Shown: positions 50,674-59,445, counted from the stretch's first letter. The stretch: DNA of 64,000 bases from Streptomyces sp. NBC_01235 (GCF_035989285.1 NZ_CP108513.1:4836001-4900000), one strand, 5' to 3'. Translations and numbers: made by a program. Notes: generated from the sequence alone by a model not told the origin.

Positions 50674-51351
50674 GTGGCGGACAAGCGGGAGTACCGGACG
50701 GAGGAGCTGGCCAGGGAGGCCGGCATCACGGTGCGCACCCTGCGCTTCTACCGCGAGCGCAAACTGCTCCCGCCGCCCCGCCGCGAGGGCCGTATCGTCT
50801 GGTACGACGACCATCACCTGGCCCGTCTGCGCACGATCGCGGCGCTGCTGGAACGCGGCCACACCCTCACCGGTATCGCGGAGCTGGCGGACGCCCTCGA
50901 CCACGGCCGCGACGTCGCCGACCTCCTCGGCGTCGGCGGCCCCACCGAGGAGGAACCGGTCCGCCTCACCCCCGAGGAACTCGCCGCCCGCTTCGAGGGC
51001 CAGGTCACCACCGAGAACCTGGCCGCCGCCCTCGACCTCGGCTACCTGGGCACCGACGGCGACGAGATCGTCCACGTCAGCCGACGCCTCCTGGACGTCT
51101 GCTCCGCCCTGGTCCGCGAGGGCATCCCGCTCGCCGAGGTCCTGGCGGCCGGCGTCCGCGTCCGCGAACACGCCGACGCCCTCGCCGAACTGTTCACCGC
51201 CCTGATACTCCGCCACGCGACCGAGGAAGACCTGCCCCGCCTCCGACCCCTGGCCCGCAGCGTGATGGAGGCGGAGCTGTCACTGGCCCTGGACCGGCGG
51301 CTGCGCGAGCCGCAGGCCGGACCTCAGACCTCGGTGAAGCACAACGTGTAG
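50674..51351 (+). CDS. MerR-family transcriptional regulator
   Basis: 225 residues. The N-terminal winged helix is typical (YRTEELAREAGITVRTLRFYRERKLLPPPRREGRIVWYDDHHLARLRTI). A long C-terminal helical domain (about 95-225) has no cysteines for metal binding, so it probably senses an organic ligand or protein. Divergent from the monooxygenase-hydrolase-SDR operon with a palindrome in between, hence its likely regulator. It overlaps the end of the proline-rich protein gene on the other strand by 28 bases. Confidence 0.9.
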   Translation: MADKREYRTEELAREAGITVRTLRFYRERKLLPPPRREGRIVWYDDHHLARLRTIAALLERGHTLTGIAELADALDHGRDVADLLGVGGPTEEEPVRLTPEELAARFEGQVTTENLAAALDLGYLGTDGDEIVHVSRRLLDVCSALVREGIPLAEVLAAGVRVREHADALAELFTALILRHATEEDLPRLRPLARSVMEAELSLALDRRLREPQAGPQTSVKHNV

Positions 51352-51878
51352 TCGACGCTCCGGCTGTTGGAGTACTGGATGCCGTAGTCGTACTCCGACC
51401 CGCACTTCCTGTCGGGGCCTATCAGCTTGTCGCCCGTCTTGTACTGGGCCTCGGCGGAACCGCAGTCGACGACCGTCGGCAGCGGATCGCCTTCGGGGTC
51501 CGCGACCTTGACGCAGTCGCCGATGTCCGGGTCGTGCGTCTTGGCCTCCTCGGCCTGCGCGGACTGCGAAGCCTCCGCCTTGGCCTTTCCGCCGGTGGGG
51601 CTGGTGTTGTAGTCGTACACGTAATAGCCCAGGCCGCCCATGACGGCGATGAGGACGACAGCGGTCTTCAGCGCCCGCATCGCACCCCCGGGCTGCGGCG
51701 GCCGCGGCCCCTGCGGCGGCTGGGGCTGATATCCGTACGGCGGCTGCGGCGGCTGCGGATGTCCGTACGGCTGCTGCGGGTGGCCGTAGGGAGGCTGTGG
51801 CTGCTGCGGGTGCCCGTACGGAGGCTGCTGCGGCTGGCCGTACGGCGGCTGATTCTGGTAGGGCGGTGGTACGGACAT
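51324..51878 (-). CDS. Proline-rich single-pass membrane protein
   Basis: 184 residues from the ATG at 51878. Residues 1-65 are repeats of PPYG[HQ]PQQP; a helix (MRALKTAVVLIAVMGGLGYYVYDY) follows; the outer domain of about 90 residues has four cysteines (GDCVKVA, VVDCGSAEAQY, RKCGSEYDY, YTLCFTEV) able to form two disulphides, as in LppU-like proteins. The same architecture, on a smaller scale, as the beta-propeller pair at 6.5-10.5 kb. Function unknown. Confidence 0.8.
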   Translation of the reverse strand: MSVPPPYQNQPPYGQPQQPPYGHPQQPQPPYGHPQQPYGHPQPPQPPYGYQPQPPQGPRPPQPGGAMRALKTAVVLIAVMGGLGYYVYDYNTSPTGGKAKAEASQSAQAEEAKTHDPDIGDCVKVADPEGDPLPTVVDCGSAEAQYKTGDKLIGPDRKCGSEYDYGIQYSNSRSVDYTLCFTEV

Positions 51879-51910
51879 GACTGGGAACCCCCGTGATGGC
51901 GGCGCGCGTT

Positions 51911-51982
51911 GACTGCGCCTGAGCAATGCGCCTGAGCAATGCGCCTGAGCAATGCGCCTGATGACTGCGCCTGATGACTGCG
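51911..51982. repeat. 13-bp tandem repeat upstream of the proline-rich gene
   Basis: Units of TGCGCCTGAGCAA (three near-perfect copies) followed by TGCGCCTGATGAC variants, about five copies in all. They lie 33-104 bases upstream of the proline-rich protein ATG, in its likely promoter or leader. Confidence 0.8.
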
Positions 51983-52056
51983 CGAATGGAGATCAACGCA
52001 AGTTGACAGGCGCAGGCTACCGCTCGGCCGCCGGCTCACCCTCCGGTCGGGGTGGG

Positions 52057-52860
52057 TCACATCTCGAAAGCCACCGTCACCGGAGCATGGTCCGACCAGC
52101 GTTCCCCATGACTGGCCGCCCGCTCCACGACCGCCTTGACGGCACGTGCCGCCAGCCCGGGCGTCGCCACGGCCAGATCGATCCGCCATCCCGCGTCGTT
52201 GTCGAAGGCCCGGCCCCGGTACGACCACCACGTGTACGGCCCGTCCACCTCCGGATGCAGCCCGCGCACGACGTCGACGTACCCCCCGTCCGTCGGGGCG
52301 AAGACCTGGGTCAGCCAGTCCCGCTCCTCCGGCAGGAAGCCGGAGTTCTTGGTGTTGGAGCGCCAGTTCTTCAGGTCGGCCTGCTGGTGGGCGATGTTCC
52401 AGTCGCCGCAGACCAGGACCTCGCGGCCGTCGGCGGCGGCGCGTTCGCGCAGGTCCTTGAGGTGGGCGAGGAACTCGCCCATGAAGCGGACCTTCTCGTC
52501 CTGCCGGTCGGTGCCGACCTCGCCGGAGGGGAGGTAGAGGGAGGCGACCGTCACACCGGGCAGGTCGGCCTCGACATAGCGGCCGCTGCCGTCGAACTCC
52601 GAGGAGCCGAAGCCGACGCGGACGGCGTCCGGCTCGCGGCGGGTGTAGAGGGAGACACCGGCGCGTCCCTTGGTGGCGGCCGGGGCGTGGGTGACGTACC
52701 AGCCCTCGGGGGCACGGACCGCCTCCGGCAGCTGCTCCGGCTCGGCGCGCACCTCCTGGAGGCACAGCACGTCGGCGGAGGTGTCCGCGAGCCACTCCAC
52801 GAAGCCCTTCTTCGCGGCGGCACGCAGTCCATTCACGTTCACGGAGGTCACGGTCAGCAC
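52057..52860 (-). CDS. xth: Exodeoxyribonuclease III
   Basis: 267 residues. Exonuclease III/AP endonuclease acts in base-excision repair. Conserved blocks are TVTSVNVNGLRAA, CLQEVRAEPEQLP (metal-binding Glu), the catalytic LVCGDWNIAHQQADLKN, WWSYRGRAFDNDAGWRIDLAVATP and the C-terminal SDHAPVTVAFEM histidine. The start is the GTG at 52860. Divergent from the GNAT gene across 88 bp. Confidence 0.94.
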   Translation of the reverse strand: MLTVTSVNVNGLRAAAKKGFVEWLADTSADVLCLQEVRAEPEQLPEAVRAPEGWYVTHAPAATKGRAGVSLYTRREPDAVRVGFGSSEFDGSGRYVEADLPGVTVASLYLPSGEVGTDRQDEKVRFMGEFLAHLKDLRERAAADGREVLVCGDWNIAHQQADLKNWRSNTKNSGFLPEERDWLTQVFAPTDGGYVDVVRGLHPEVDGPYTWWSYRGRAFDNDAGWRIDLAVATPGLAARAVKAVVERAASHGERWSDHAPVTVAFEM

Positions 52861-52948
52861 CCGGGCACGATACCGGCCGGCCACCGGCACACTGGAACGG
52901 GTCCGAATTCACTTTTCCATGAGTATGCATAGAACTACTGTGAGTGGC

Positions 52949-53431
52949 ATGAACATACGCAGCGTCCCCTTCGACCACCCTGACGCCGTCAAGCTCAACG
53001 ACGAGGTCCAGGCCGAGTACCACGAGCGCTACGGCGACGGCGGCGACGCCACGGTCCTGGAGCCGTCCGACTTCCTTCCGCCCCGCGGGGTGTACCTCAT
53101 CGCGTACGACGAGCTGGACCGGCCCGTGGCCACGGGTGGCTGGCGCAGCCAGGACAGCAACGGCGAGGGCAACGAGGACGGGGACGCCGAGCTCAAGCGG
53201 ATGTTCGTGATCCGGGAGATGCGCGGCCTGGGACTGGCCCGGCGCATGCTCACCGCCCTGGAGGACGACGCGCGGGCGGCCGGGCGGGTCCGCATGGTCC
53301 TGGAGACCGGTACCGAGCAGCCGGAGGCCATCGCCCTGTACACATCCAGCGGGTACGAGCCGTGCACGAAGTTCGGCTACTACCGCGAGTACGAGTCGAG
53401 CCGCTGCTTCGCCAAGCCGCTCAACCCGTAA
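52949..53431 (+). CDS. GNAT-family N-acetyltransferase
   Basis: 160 residues. GNAT core with the acetyl-CoA loop RGLGLARRMLTALEDDAR (R-x-x-G-x-[GA]) and ALYTSSGYEP near the end. An acidic linker, SNGEGNEDGDAELKRMFV, is typical of streptomycete members. I chose the ATG at 52949; GTG at 52940 and ATGs at 52919 and 52925 in the same frame would add a few residues. Substrate unknown. Confidence 0.87.
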   Translation: MNIRSVPFDHPDAVKLNDEVQAEYHERYGDGGDATVLEPSDFLPPRGVYLIAYDELDRPVATGGWRSQDSNGEGNEDGDAELKRMFVIREMRGLGLARRMLTALEDDARAAGRVRMVLETGTEQPEAIALYTSSGYEPCTKFGYYREYESSRCFAKPLNP

Positions 53432-53469
53432 GCCCCAAGGCCGGTGAGCCGGTGGGCCGGTGGGCCGGT

Positions 53470-54183
53470 TCAGCTCCTGAGGTACGCGAGCACCGCCAGG
53501 ACCCGGCGGTGGGTGTCGTCCGCCGGAGGCAGGTCCAGCTTGGCGAGGATGCTGCCGATGTGTTTGCCGACGGCCGCCTCCGACACCACCAGCCGGCGCG
53601 CTATCGCGCCGTTGGACCTCCCCTCCGCCACCAGCTCCAGCACCTCCCGCTCCCGCGGGGTGAGCCGGGCCAGCGGGTCGCGGCGCCGGCGCAGCAGCTG
53701 CCGTACGACCTCCGGGTCGACGACCGTGCCGCCGGCCGCGACCTCGAGCAGCGCGTCCACGAACTCCTCCACCTGGCCGACCCGGTCCTTGAGCAGGTAG
53801 CCGACGCCGGTGCCGTCCCCGGAGTCGAGGAGTTCGGCGGCGTACGCGCGCTGGACGTACTGGCTGAGCACGAGCACCGGCAGTCCGGGCCGCTCCGCGC
53901 GCAGCCGGACCGCCGCCCGCAGCCCCTCGTCCTGGAAGGCGGGCGGCATGCGGACGTCGGTGACCACGATGTCGGGCGCGTGCTCGGCGACCGCCGTCAG
54001 CAGGGCCTGCGCGTCGCCGACCGCCGACACGACCTGGTGCCCGAAGCGGGTGAGGAGGGTCGTCAGGCCGTCGCGCAGCAGCACGCCGTCCTCGGCGAGG
54101 ACTACGCGGAGCGCTAGGTCGCTTCCGTCGCTTCCGTCGCTTCCGTCAACTCGCTCGGCTCGCTCGGCTCGCTCGGCTCGCAA
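53470..54183 (-). CDS. NarL/LuxR-type response regulator with overlapping start
   Basis: 237 residues if it starts at the TTG at 54183, which has GGAG 5 bases upstream. A canonical receiver (VVLAEDGVLLRDG, phospho-Asp in IVVTDVRMPP, Lys in GYLLKDR) and HTH (LTPREREVLELVAEGRSNGAIARRL). No ATG, GTG or CTG lies in frame close to the receiver, so the first about 22 residues (RAERAERAER...DGSDGSDGSD) are read from the same repeats that end the sensor kinase gene in another frame. Partner of that kinase; likely controls the ABC/FtsX transporter. Confidence 0.88.
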   Translation of the reverse strand: MRAERAERAERVDGSDGSDGSDLALRVVLAEDGVLLRDGLTTLLTRFGHQVVSAVGDAQALLTAVAEHAPDIVVTDVRMPPAFQDEGLRAAVRLRAERPGLPVLVLSQYVQRAYAAELLDSGDGTGVGYLLKDRVGQVEEFVDALLEVAAGGTVVDPEVVRQLLRRRRDPLARLTPREREVLELVAEGRSNGAIARRLVVSEAAVGKHIGSILAKLDLPPADDTHRRVLAVLAYLRS

Positions 54184-55523
54184 GGGATCTCCACACGCAG
54201 CAGGGTCGGTCCGCCCGGCGGGCTGGTCAGGGTCAGTCTTCCATCGAGCGCCGACACCCGGTCGGCGAGACCGGTGAGGCCGGTGCCACGCGCCGGATCG
54301 GCGCCGCCACGGCCGTCGTCCCGCAGCTCCAGGACCAGCCGCCCGTGACGGTGCTCCGCCGTGATCCGGGCCCGCCGCGCCCCACTGTGCCGGGCCACGT
54401 TGGCCAGCGCCTCGCGGACCACGAAGTAGGCGGCGGCCTCCACGGCCTGCGGGAGCCGGGGGGCGGGCCGGGCGAACTCCACGTCCACGGGGACGGGCGA
54501 GCGGTCGGCGGCGTCGGCGACGGCCGCCTCCAGACCGTAGTCGGCGAGCACCTTGGGGTGGATGCCGTGGATCAGCTCGCGCAGTTCCGCGAGGGCCGCG
54601 CCCGCCTCCTCGTGGGCGCGGGCGAGCTGCTCGGCGAGGGGGCCGCCGGGCGGGGCATCGAGCCGGGCCAGACCGAGGGTCATGGCGAGGGCGACCAGCC
54701 GTTGCTGAGCGCCGTCGTGCAGGTCGCGTTCGATACGGCGGCGCTCGGCCTCGAAGGCGTCGACCAACCGCGCGCGGGAGCGGGTCAGTTCGACGACCCT
54801 GGCCTCCGGGTCGCCGCCGCGCGGCGCGACGAGGAGACGGGTCAGCGCGGCCCGGGCGCCCGCCGCGACCCCGACGGCGTACGCGCCCGCGGCCAGCAGC
54901 AGCACGCCCAGCGCGGCGGCGCCGAGGGCGGCCGGCCAGCCGGTCACCGTCCACGCCTTGAGCACCTTCGTCTCCCGGCCCTCGCCGACCGTCGCCAGCA
55001 GCACCGGGGTCGCGATCGTCGCCAGGGGGAGGAACAGGGCGACGGTGAGCAGGAGCGCCTCGGCCGGCCAGAGGAGGCAGGCGGCGAGGAGGGTGTGGCC
55101 AAGTTCGCGCCAGGTGGCCCGTTCGGTCAGGCGGGTGGTGAGCCAGCTGCGAAGACCGGGCGCGGGGGGCTCGACGTGCGTGCCGGGCGCGTCGTCCGCG
55201 TCGACCAGCCGCAGCCGCCGCCGCTCCAGGGCAGCCACGGGCAGCCCGGCGAACGCGACGAGAGCGAGCAGCGGCAGCCCGACCAGGACGACCGCGAGGA
55301 CACCGCCCACCGCCACCAGCGCGACCAGCCCCACGAGGACGACGACCCCGGTGACCGCCCCGGTCAGCAGATAGGCGGCCGCCCGCCAGGGCCACGGCGA
55401 CAGCAGGTAGTAGGGGCGGGCCAGGGCCTGCCACACGGTCACGGACGCCGGCACGGACAGGGACGCGGGCTGGGACGCGGGCTGGGACAGGGACGCGGGC
55501 ACGGTCGCGGGTCGGGGATGCAT
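54114..55523 (-). CDS. Two-component sensor histidine kinase (HisKA_3/NarL-type partner)
   Basis: 469 residues. The N-terminal part holds four to six helices in an integral-membrane sensor (AAAYLLTGAVTGVVVLVGLVALV and others). The phospho-His box is RRRIERDLHDGAQQRLVALAM, and the ATPase has LELRDDGRGG and GTGLTGLADRVSALDG. The C-terminus ends in (EPS)3 and (EAT)3 repeats. The first residues carry another repeat (SLSQPASQPASLSVPAS). ATG at 55523; a GTG at 55532 is also possible. Divergent from an ABC transporter operon, which suggests bacitracin/LiaSR-like envelope-stress sensing. Confidence 0.92.
   Translation of the reverse strand: MHPRPATVPASLSQPASQPASLSVPASVTVWQALARPYYLLSPWPWRAAAYLLTGAVTGVVVLVGLVALVAVGGVLAVVLVGLPLLALVAFAGLPVAALERRRLRLVDADDAPGTHVEPPAPGLRSWLTTRLTERATWRELGHTLLAACLLWPAEALLLTVALFLPLATIATPVLLATVGEGRETKVLKAWTVTGWPAALGAAALGVLLLAAGAYAVGVAAGARAALTRLLVAPRGGDPEARVVELTRSRARLVDAFEAERRRIERDLHDGAQQRLVALAMTLGLARLDAPPGGPLAEQLARAHEEAGAALAELRELIHGIHPKVLADYGLEAAVADAADRSPVPVDVEFARPAPRLPQAVEAAAYFVVREALANVARHSGARRARITAEHRHGRLVLELRDDGRGGADPARGTGLTGLADRVSALDGRLTLTSPPGGPTLLRVEIPCEPSEPSEPSELTEATEATEAT
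54118..54180. repeat. Two 9-bp tandem repeats read in two overlapping frames
   Basis: Three copies of a GTCGCTTCC unit (54118-54145) and three of a CTCGGCTCG unit (54153-54180). They encode the C-terminus of the sensor kinase (EPS and EAT repeats) and, in a second frame of the same strand, the N-terminus of the response regulator (RAE and DGS repeats). Confidence 0.8.
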
Positions 55524-55656
55524 GCGGATCACCGTAGAAGGGGCGCCACGCCGGAACCATCGGCCTGGACGGAGGACTGGGGGTCTGCCTGGCCCTACCC
55601 CAAGTCTCGCCCCTGCCCGACCGACCGGGCAGGGGTGCGCACGGTTTCGTTGGGCC

Positions 55657-56424
55657 ATGACCACACACGCCGTCCAACTGACGTCCCTGAGCAGGCGATA
55701 CGGTGCTGCGGGCACCGGGGTGACCGCGCTCGACGACGTCACTCTCTCCCTCCCCCGCGGCTCCTTCACGGCCGTCATGGGGCCGTCCGGCTCGGGCAAG
55801 TCGACGCTGCTTCAGTGTGCCGCCGGGCTCGACCGGCCGACCTCGGGGTCGGTGCGGATCGGCGGGAGCGAGCTGACCGGGCTGAGCGAGCGGCGGCTGA
55901 CGCTGCTGCGCCGGGAGCGGATCGGCTTCGTCTTCCAGGCGTTCAACCTGCTGCCCGCCCTCACCGCCGAGCAGAACGTCGCCCTCCCGCTGCGGCTGGT
56001 CGGCCGCCGCCCGCCGAAGGCGCGGGTCCGCGAGGCCCTGCAACAGGTCGGACTCGCCGACCACGCCGGTCACCGGCCCACCCAGCTCTCCGGCGGCCAG
56101 CAGCAACGCGTCGCCCTGGCCCGCGCGTTGATCACCCGCCCGGAGGTCCTGTTCGGCGACGAGCCGACCGGCGCGCTGGACTCCACCACCGGCCGCGAGG
56201 TCCTGACCCTGCTGCGCTCCATGGTCGATGAGTCCGGCCAGACGGTCGTCATGGTCACCCACGACCCGCTCGCCGCCTCCTACGCGGACCGCGTGATCTT
56301 CCTGGTCGACGGCCGCGTCCACGGCGAACTGGCCGGCGCGGACGCGGGCGGGTCCGCGGAGGCGATCGCCGCCCGGATGGCCGGGTTGGAGACCGGCCGA
56401 CAGGTGGCGAGCACCTCGTGCTGA
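55657..56424 (+). CDS. ABC transporter ATPase (MacB/LolD-like)
   Basis: 255 residues. Walker A GPSGSGKST, Q-loop FVFQAFNLLP, signature LSGGQQQRVALARALI, Walker B VLFGDEPTGALD and switch VTHDPLAASYADRVIFLVDG, the usual sequence of ATPases that pair with FtsX-type permeases. ATG at 55657. It overlaps the permease gene by 7 bases, so the two are coupled. Located beside a two-component system reading the other way. Confidence 0.94.
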   Translation: MTTHAVQLTSLSRRYGAAGTGVTALDDVTLSLPRGSFTAVMGPSGSGKSTLLQCAAGLDRPTSGSVRIGGSELTGLSERRLTLLRRERIGFVFQAFNLLPALTAEQNVALPLRLVGRRPPKARVREALQQVGLADHAGHRPTQLSGGQQQRVALARALITRPEVLFGDEPTGALDSTTGREVLTLLRSMVDESGQTVVMVTHDPLAASYADRVIFLVDGRVHGELAGADAGGSAEAIAARMAGLETGRQVASTSC

Positions 56425-58880
56425 GCATCGCGCTGCGCACACTGCGCACCCGGTGGGCCGCCTTCGTCGGCAGTTTCGTCGCCCTCGCGCTCGGCGTCGC
56501 CCTGCTCACCGTGATGGGACAGGCGCTGGCCGCGTCGCAGAAGGCGCCCCTGCGCGCCCCCGAGCGGTTCGCGGCGGCGCCGGTGGTGGTCAGGGGCCAG
56601 GACACCCTGCGCGTCCCGACCCCGAACGGCGAGCAGTCGACGGTCCTGGCGAGGCCGCGCCCGGTCCCCGCCAGGACCGTCGCCGCCCTGCGCGCACTCG
56701 GCCCGGTCACCGAGGACCGCGCCTTCCCCGTCAGCGCGCAGGACGCGCCCGACGACCTGGTCGGCCACCCCTGGTCGACGGCACGCTTCGCTCCGTACGA
56801 ACTGAGAGCGGGCCGGGCCCCCGAGGCGACCGGTGAGGTCGTGACGTCCGGCGACTGGGCACCCGTGGGCACCGAACTCCGCACCACGGACGGCCCGTTG
56901 CGGGTCGTCGGAACGGCACGCGGACTCGGCTTCGAGAACGCCGTGTTCTACACGGACGCACAGGCCACCCAACTCGCCCCGCAATCAACACAGTTGGTTG
57001 TGGAGGCGGACGTGACGGCTGTCCGGGCAGCGATCGCGGACGACGTCGGCAACGGCAACGGCAACGGCAACGGCGTACGCGTCCTCACCGGAGACGCCCG
57101 CCGCCTGGCCGACGCGGACCCCGGCCGGGACGCCGAGGCCCTGACCGCGCTGAACGCCCTGTTCGGCACCGCAGGCGGCGTGACCGCCTTCGTGTCCGTC
57201 TTCGTCGTGGCCTCCACCTTCGCCTTCGCCGTCGACCGGCGGCGCCGCGAGTTCGGGCTGCTGCGCACCGCCGGCGCCACCCCGGGCCAGATCCGGCGGG
57301 CGGTCCTGACAGAGGCGCTGCTGGTCGGCACACTCGCCTCGGCGACGGGCTGCGCACTGGGCGCGTACACCGCCCCGCTCCTGGCCGACCTGGTGGTCGA
57401 CGGCGGACTCGCGCCGGCCTGGTACGCGATCGGCGGCCGCGACGCCGAGGTCTGGCCGTACCACCTGGCCTTCTGGACGGGCCTGCTGGTCGCCCTGTGC
57501 GGTGCGGTCGCCGCGTCCTGGCGGGCCGGGCGGACCGCCCCGGCGCAGGCGCTGCGCGAGGCCTCGGTCGACGGGCGCGCGCTGACCCGGGGAAGACGCC
57601 TGTGCGGGACGGCGCTGCTGCTCACGGCCGTCGCGACCCTGGCGTACGCGCTGGTGGCCGACCCTGGCGACCTGCTGCATCGCAAGACGTACATCAGCCG
57701 TCCGATGCTGCTCATCACGGCGGTGGCGCTGCTCTCGCCCGCGCTGGTGCGCCCGCTGATGCCCCGACTCCCGGGCGTCGTCGGCCTGTTGACGCGGGCG
57801 AACGCGGTCGCCGGGGCCCGCCGTACGGCCGCCGTCGCCGCGCCCGTCCTGGTCACGGTGGCGCTCGCGGGCTCCCTGCTGGGCGCGACGGCCACGCTGA
57901 ACGAGGCACGGGCGGCGGAGGTGCGGCAGCAGACGGCCGCCGACTTCGTGGTGACGCCCCAGGCCGGAACGACCGTGCGGGCGGCGGCCGTCGAGCGGCT
58001 GCGACAGGTCCCGGGCACGGTGGTGTCCGCCTCCGCCGCCACCGCCGTGTACACGCTGGAGGACGGTGTGGCGCTGGTGAAGTCCGAGGCACGGGCAGCC
58101 GACCCGAAGTTGCTCGCCGAGACCGCACGGCTGCCGGTGACGGCCGGCCGGCTCGCCGACCTCGACGACGGGTCGATCGTCGTGACCGAGGAATGGGCCC
58201 GGCACCGGGTGGGGCAGCGGGTGCGGGTGTGGCTCGGGGACGGTACGGCGAAGACCCTCCGGATCGCCGCCGTCCTGGCGACCGGCACGGGAGACAACGG
58301 CGCGTACGTCACCCCGGCCAACGCGGGCGGCCCGGCCGACACGGGCGGCACCGGCGTCGACCGGGTGGACGTGCGGGTGCGGGCCGGGGCCGACGCGGCG
58401 ACGGTCGCGGCGGGACTGCGGGCCGTGGACGGGGTGCGGGTGATGAGCAAGGCCCAGTGGGTGCGGGCGAGTTACCCGGAGACGAACCGGACGACCCGGC
58501 TCGGCATGCTGCTGGTCCTGGGCATTGCGCTCCTCTACACGGGCATCTCGCTCGCCAACACCCTGGTCATGGCGGCCGCCGAACGCGGACGCGACCTGAC
58601 GGCCCTGCGGCTGGCCGGCGCGACGGGCGGACAGGTGCTGCGGCTGGTCGCCACGGAGGCGCTGACCGTCGTCGCGGTGGGCGGTCTGCTGGGCCTGCTG
58701 GTGACGGCCGCCAACCTGGCCGGCCTGACCGGCGCCCTCCACCTGCTCTCGGCCCCGGCCCCCCTCACCCTGCCCTGGCCGGCACTCGGCTGGACGACGG
58801 CGGCGTGCGCCCTGCTCGCCCTGACCGCCACCCTGGCATCGACGGCGACAGTGGCCCTACGACCACCTGCCAGAACCTGA
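56418..58880 (+). CDS. FtsX-like ABC permease
   Basis: 820 residues with two FtsX domains: helix 1 (WAAFVGSFVALALGVALLTVMG), a first large outer domain, three helices near residues 250-375 (AFVSVFVVASTFAFAVDRRRREFGLLRTAGATPGQIRRAV), then a second half with a helix near 480, an outer domain and three final helices ending in GWTTAACALLALTATL. It belongs to MacB/BceAB-type mechanotransmission transporters. A GNGNGNGNG stretch (about residues 213-221) comes from a 6-bp repeat. Possible roles are antimicrobial-peptide resistance or lipoprotein/peptide export. Confidence 0.92.
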   Translation: MLSIALRTLRTRWAAFVGSFVALALGVALLTVMGQALAASQKAPLRAPERFAAAPVVVRGQDTLRVPTPNGEQSTVLARPRPVPARTVAALRALGPVTEDRAFPVSAQDAPDDLVGHPWSTARFAPYELRAGRAPEATGEVVTSGDWAPVGTELRTTDGPLRVVGTARGLGFENAVFYTDAQATQLAPQSTQLVVEADVTAVRAAIADDVGNGNGNGNGVRVLTGDARRLADADPGRDAEALTALNALFGTAGGVTAFVSVFVVASTFAFAVDRRRREFGLLRTAGATPGQIRRAVLTEALLVGTLASATGCALGAYTAPLLADLVVDGGLAPAWYAIGGRDAEVWPYHLAFWTGLLVALCGAVAASWRAGRTAPAQALREASVDGRALTRGRRLCGTALLLTAVATLAYALVADPGDLLHRKTYISRPMLLITAVALLSPALVRPLMPRLPGVVGLLTRANAVAGARRTAAVAAPVLVTVALAGSLLGATATLNEARAAEVRQQTAADFVVTPQAGTTVRAAAVERLRQVPGTVVSASAATAVYTLEDGVALVKSEARAADPKLLAETARLPVTAGRLADLDDGSIVVTEEWARHRVGQRVRVWLGDGTAKTLRIAAVLATGTGDNGAYVTPANAGGPADTGGTGVDRVDVRVRAGADAATVAAGLRAVDGVRVMSKAQWVRASYPETNRTTRLGMLLVLGIALLYTGISLANTLVMAAAERGRDLTALRLAGATGGQVLRLVATEALTVVAVGGLLGLLVTAANLAGLTGALHLLSAPAPLTLPWPALGWTTAACALLALTATLASTATVALRPPART

Positions 58881-58898
58881 CCCCCGGACACGAACACG

Positions 58899-58934
58899 AC
58901 AGAGCCCCCGTCAGTCTCCCGACGGGGGCTCTGT
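58899..58934 (+). terminator. Perfect 14-bp terminator after the FtsX permease
   Basis: ACAGAGCCCCCGTC (58899-58912) and GACGGGGGCTCTGT (58921-58934) pair fully around an 8-base loop, 18 bases after the permease stop. It ends 6 bases before the tRNA-Ala fragment. Confidence 0.88.
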
Positions 58935-58940
58935 GCTGCG

Positions 58941-58983
58941 TGGACCTGAGGGGATTCGAACCCCTGGCCCCCTCGATGCGAAC
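58941..58983 (-). other. 3' part of tRNA-Ala(CGC), probable attachment-site copy
   Basis: The minus strand reads from inside the anticodon loop (GTTCGCAT), through half of the anticodon stem and the variable region, into an intact T arm (GGGGTTCGAATCCCC) and the acceptor strand CAGGTCCA. The 5' half of the tRNA is missing; similarity stops abruptly at 58983. Tyrosine-recombinase elements that integrate in tRNA genes leave this kind of partial 3' copy at the end away from the restored tRNA. Chromosome-type sequence lies on the 3' side (lower coordinates). Confidence 0.75.
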
Positions 58984-59112
58984 TACGGGCGGGGAGGTCG
59001 TTGGGGTCTCCCCACCTGGTCAACGGGAAGCTACCGGCTCGGGACGGTCGCCTGCGGTCGCCACGGTTGCTGTACTTCGCTGCTGTACTGCAACGCCTCC
59101 GGAGTCCGTCGT

Positions 59113-59445
59113 CTAGCCGCCGTCTGACGATCCATGGCGGGGAGCACTCCAGAGGCCCAGACGTTGGAGACGGCGCTGCCTGTAGCGCTCTCCCAAGGCC
59201 GTCAACCCGAAGACAGTCCCTATAGCTGCGCCGAAGCCTCCCGCGATCAACACCTCACCCGACGATCCATGATCCCCGAGTGTGGCCGCCGCGCCGAGGA
59301 TCGCGATCGGTACCCCGGTGCATACACCGATGCCGATTGGATGGCGAGCGGAGAAGCGCTGGGATCGAGTCGGCGGCTGCTGTCCGCCGAGCATCCGATC
59401 TATGGACCAGAAGGCGCGCTTGAGCTTGTCTTGGAGGGCGGGCAC
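59113..59445 (-). CDS. Small two-helix membrane protein, unknown
   Basis: 110 residues from a GTG at 59445 (MPALQDKLKRAFWSIDRMLGG). Two glycine-rich helices, HPIGIGVCTGVPIAILGAAATLG and GEVLIAGGFGAAIGTVFGLTAL, are joined by a short loop and followed by a basic tail (ERYRQRRLQRLG). GC content and third-position bias are lower than in the core genes, as expected of acquired DNA. No ribosome site is obvious and I know no family. Confidence 0.5.
   Translation of the reverse strand: MPALQDKLKRAFWSIDRMLGGQQPPTRSQRFSARHPIGIGVCTGVPIAILGAAATLGDHGSSGEVLIAGGFGAAIGTVFGLTALGERYRQRRLQRLGLWSAPRHGSSDGG

Noticed and set aside
58941..58983. 3' end of tmRNA (ssrA)
   Set aside because: The acceptor strand CAGGTCCA and the CGC anticodon-loop sequence fit tRNA-Ala, and no tag-peptide region or G-rich 5' end lies upstream.
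58933..59127. Plus-strand frame over the tRNA fragment (EGIRTPGPLDANYG)
   Set aside because: A known type of false gene produced by translating the antisense strand of a tRNA.
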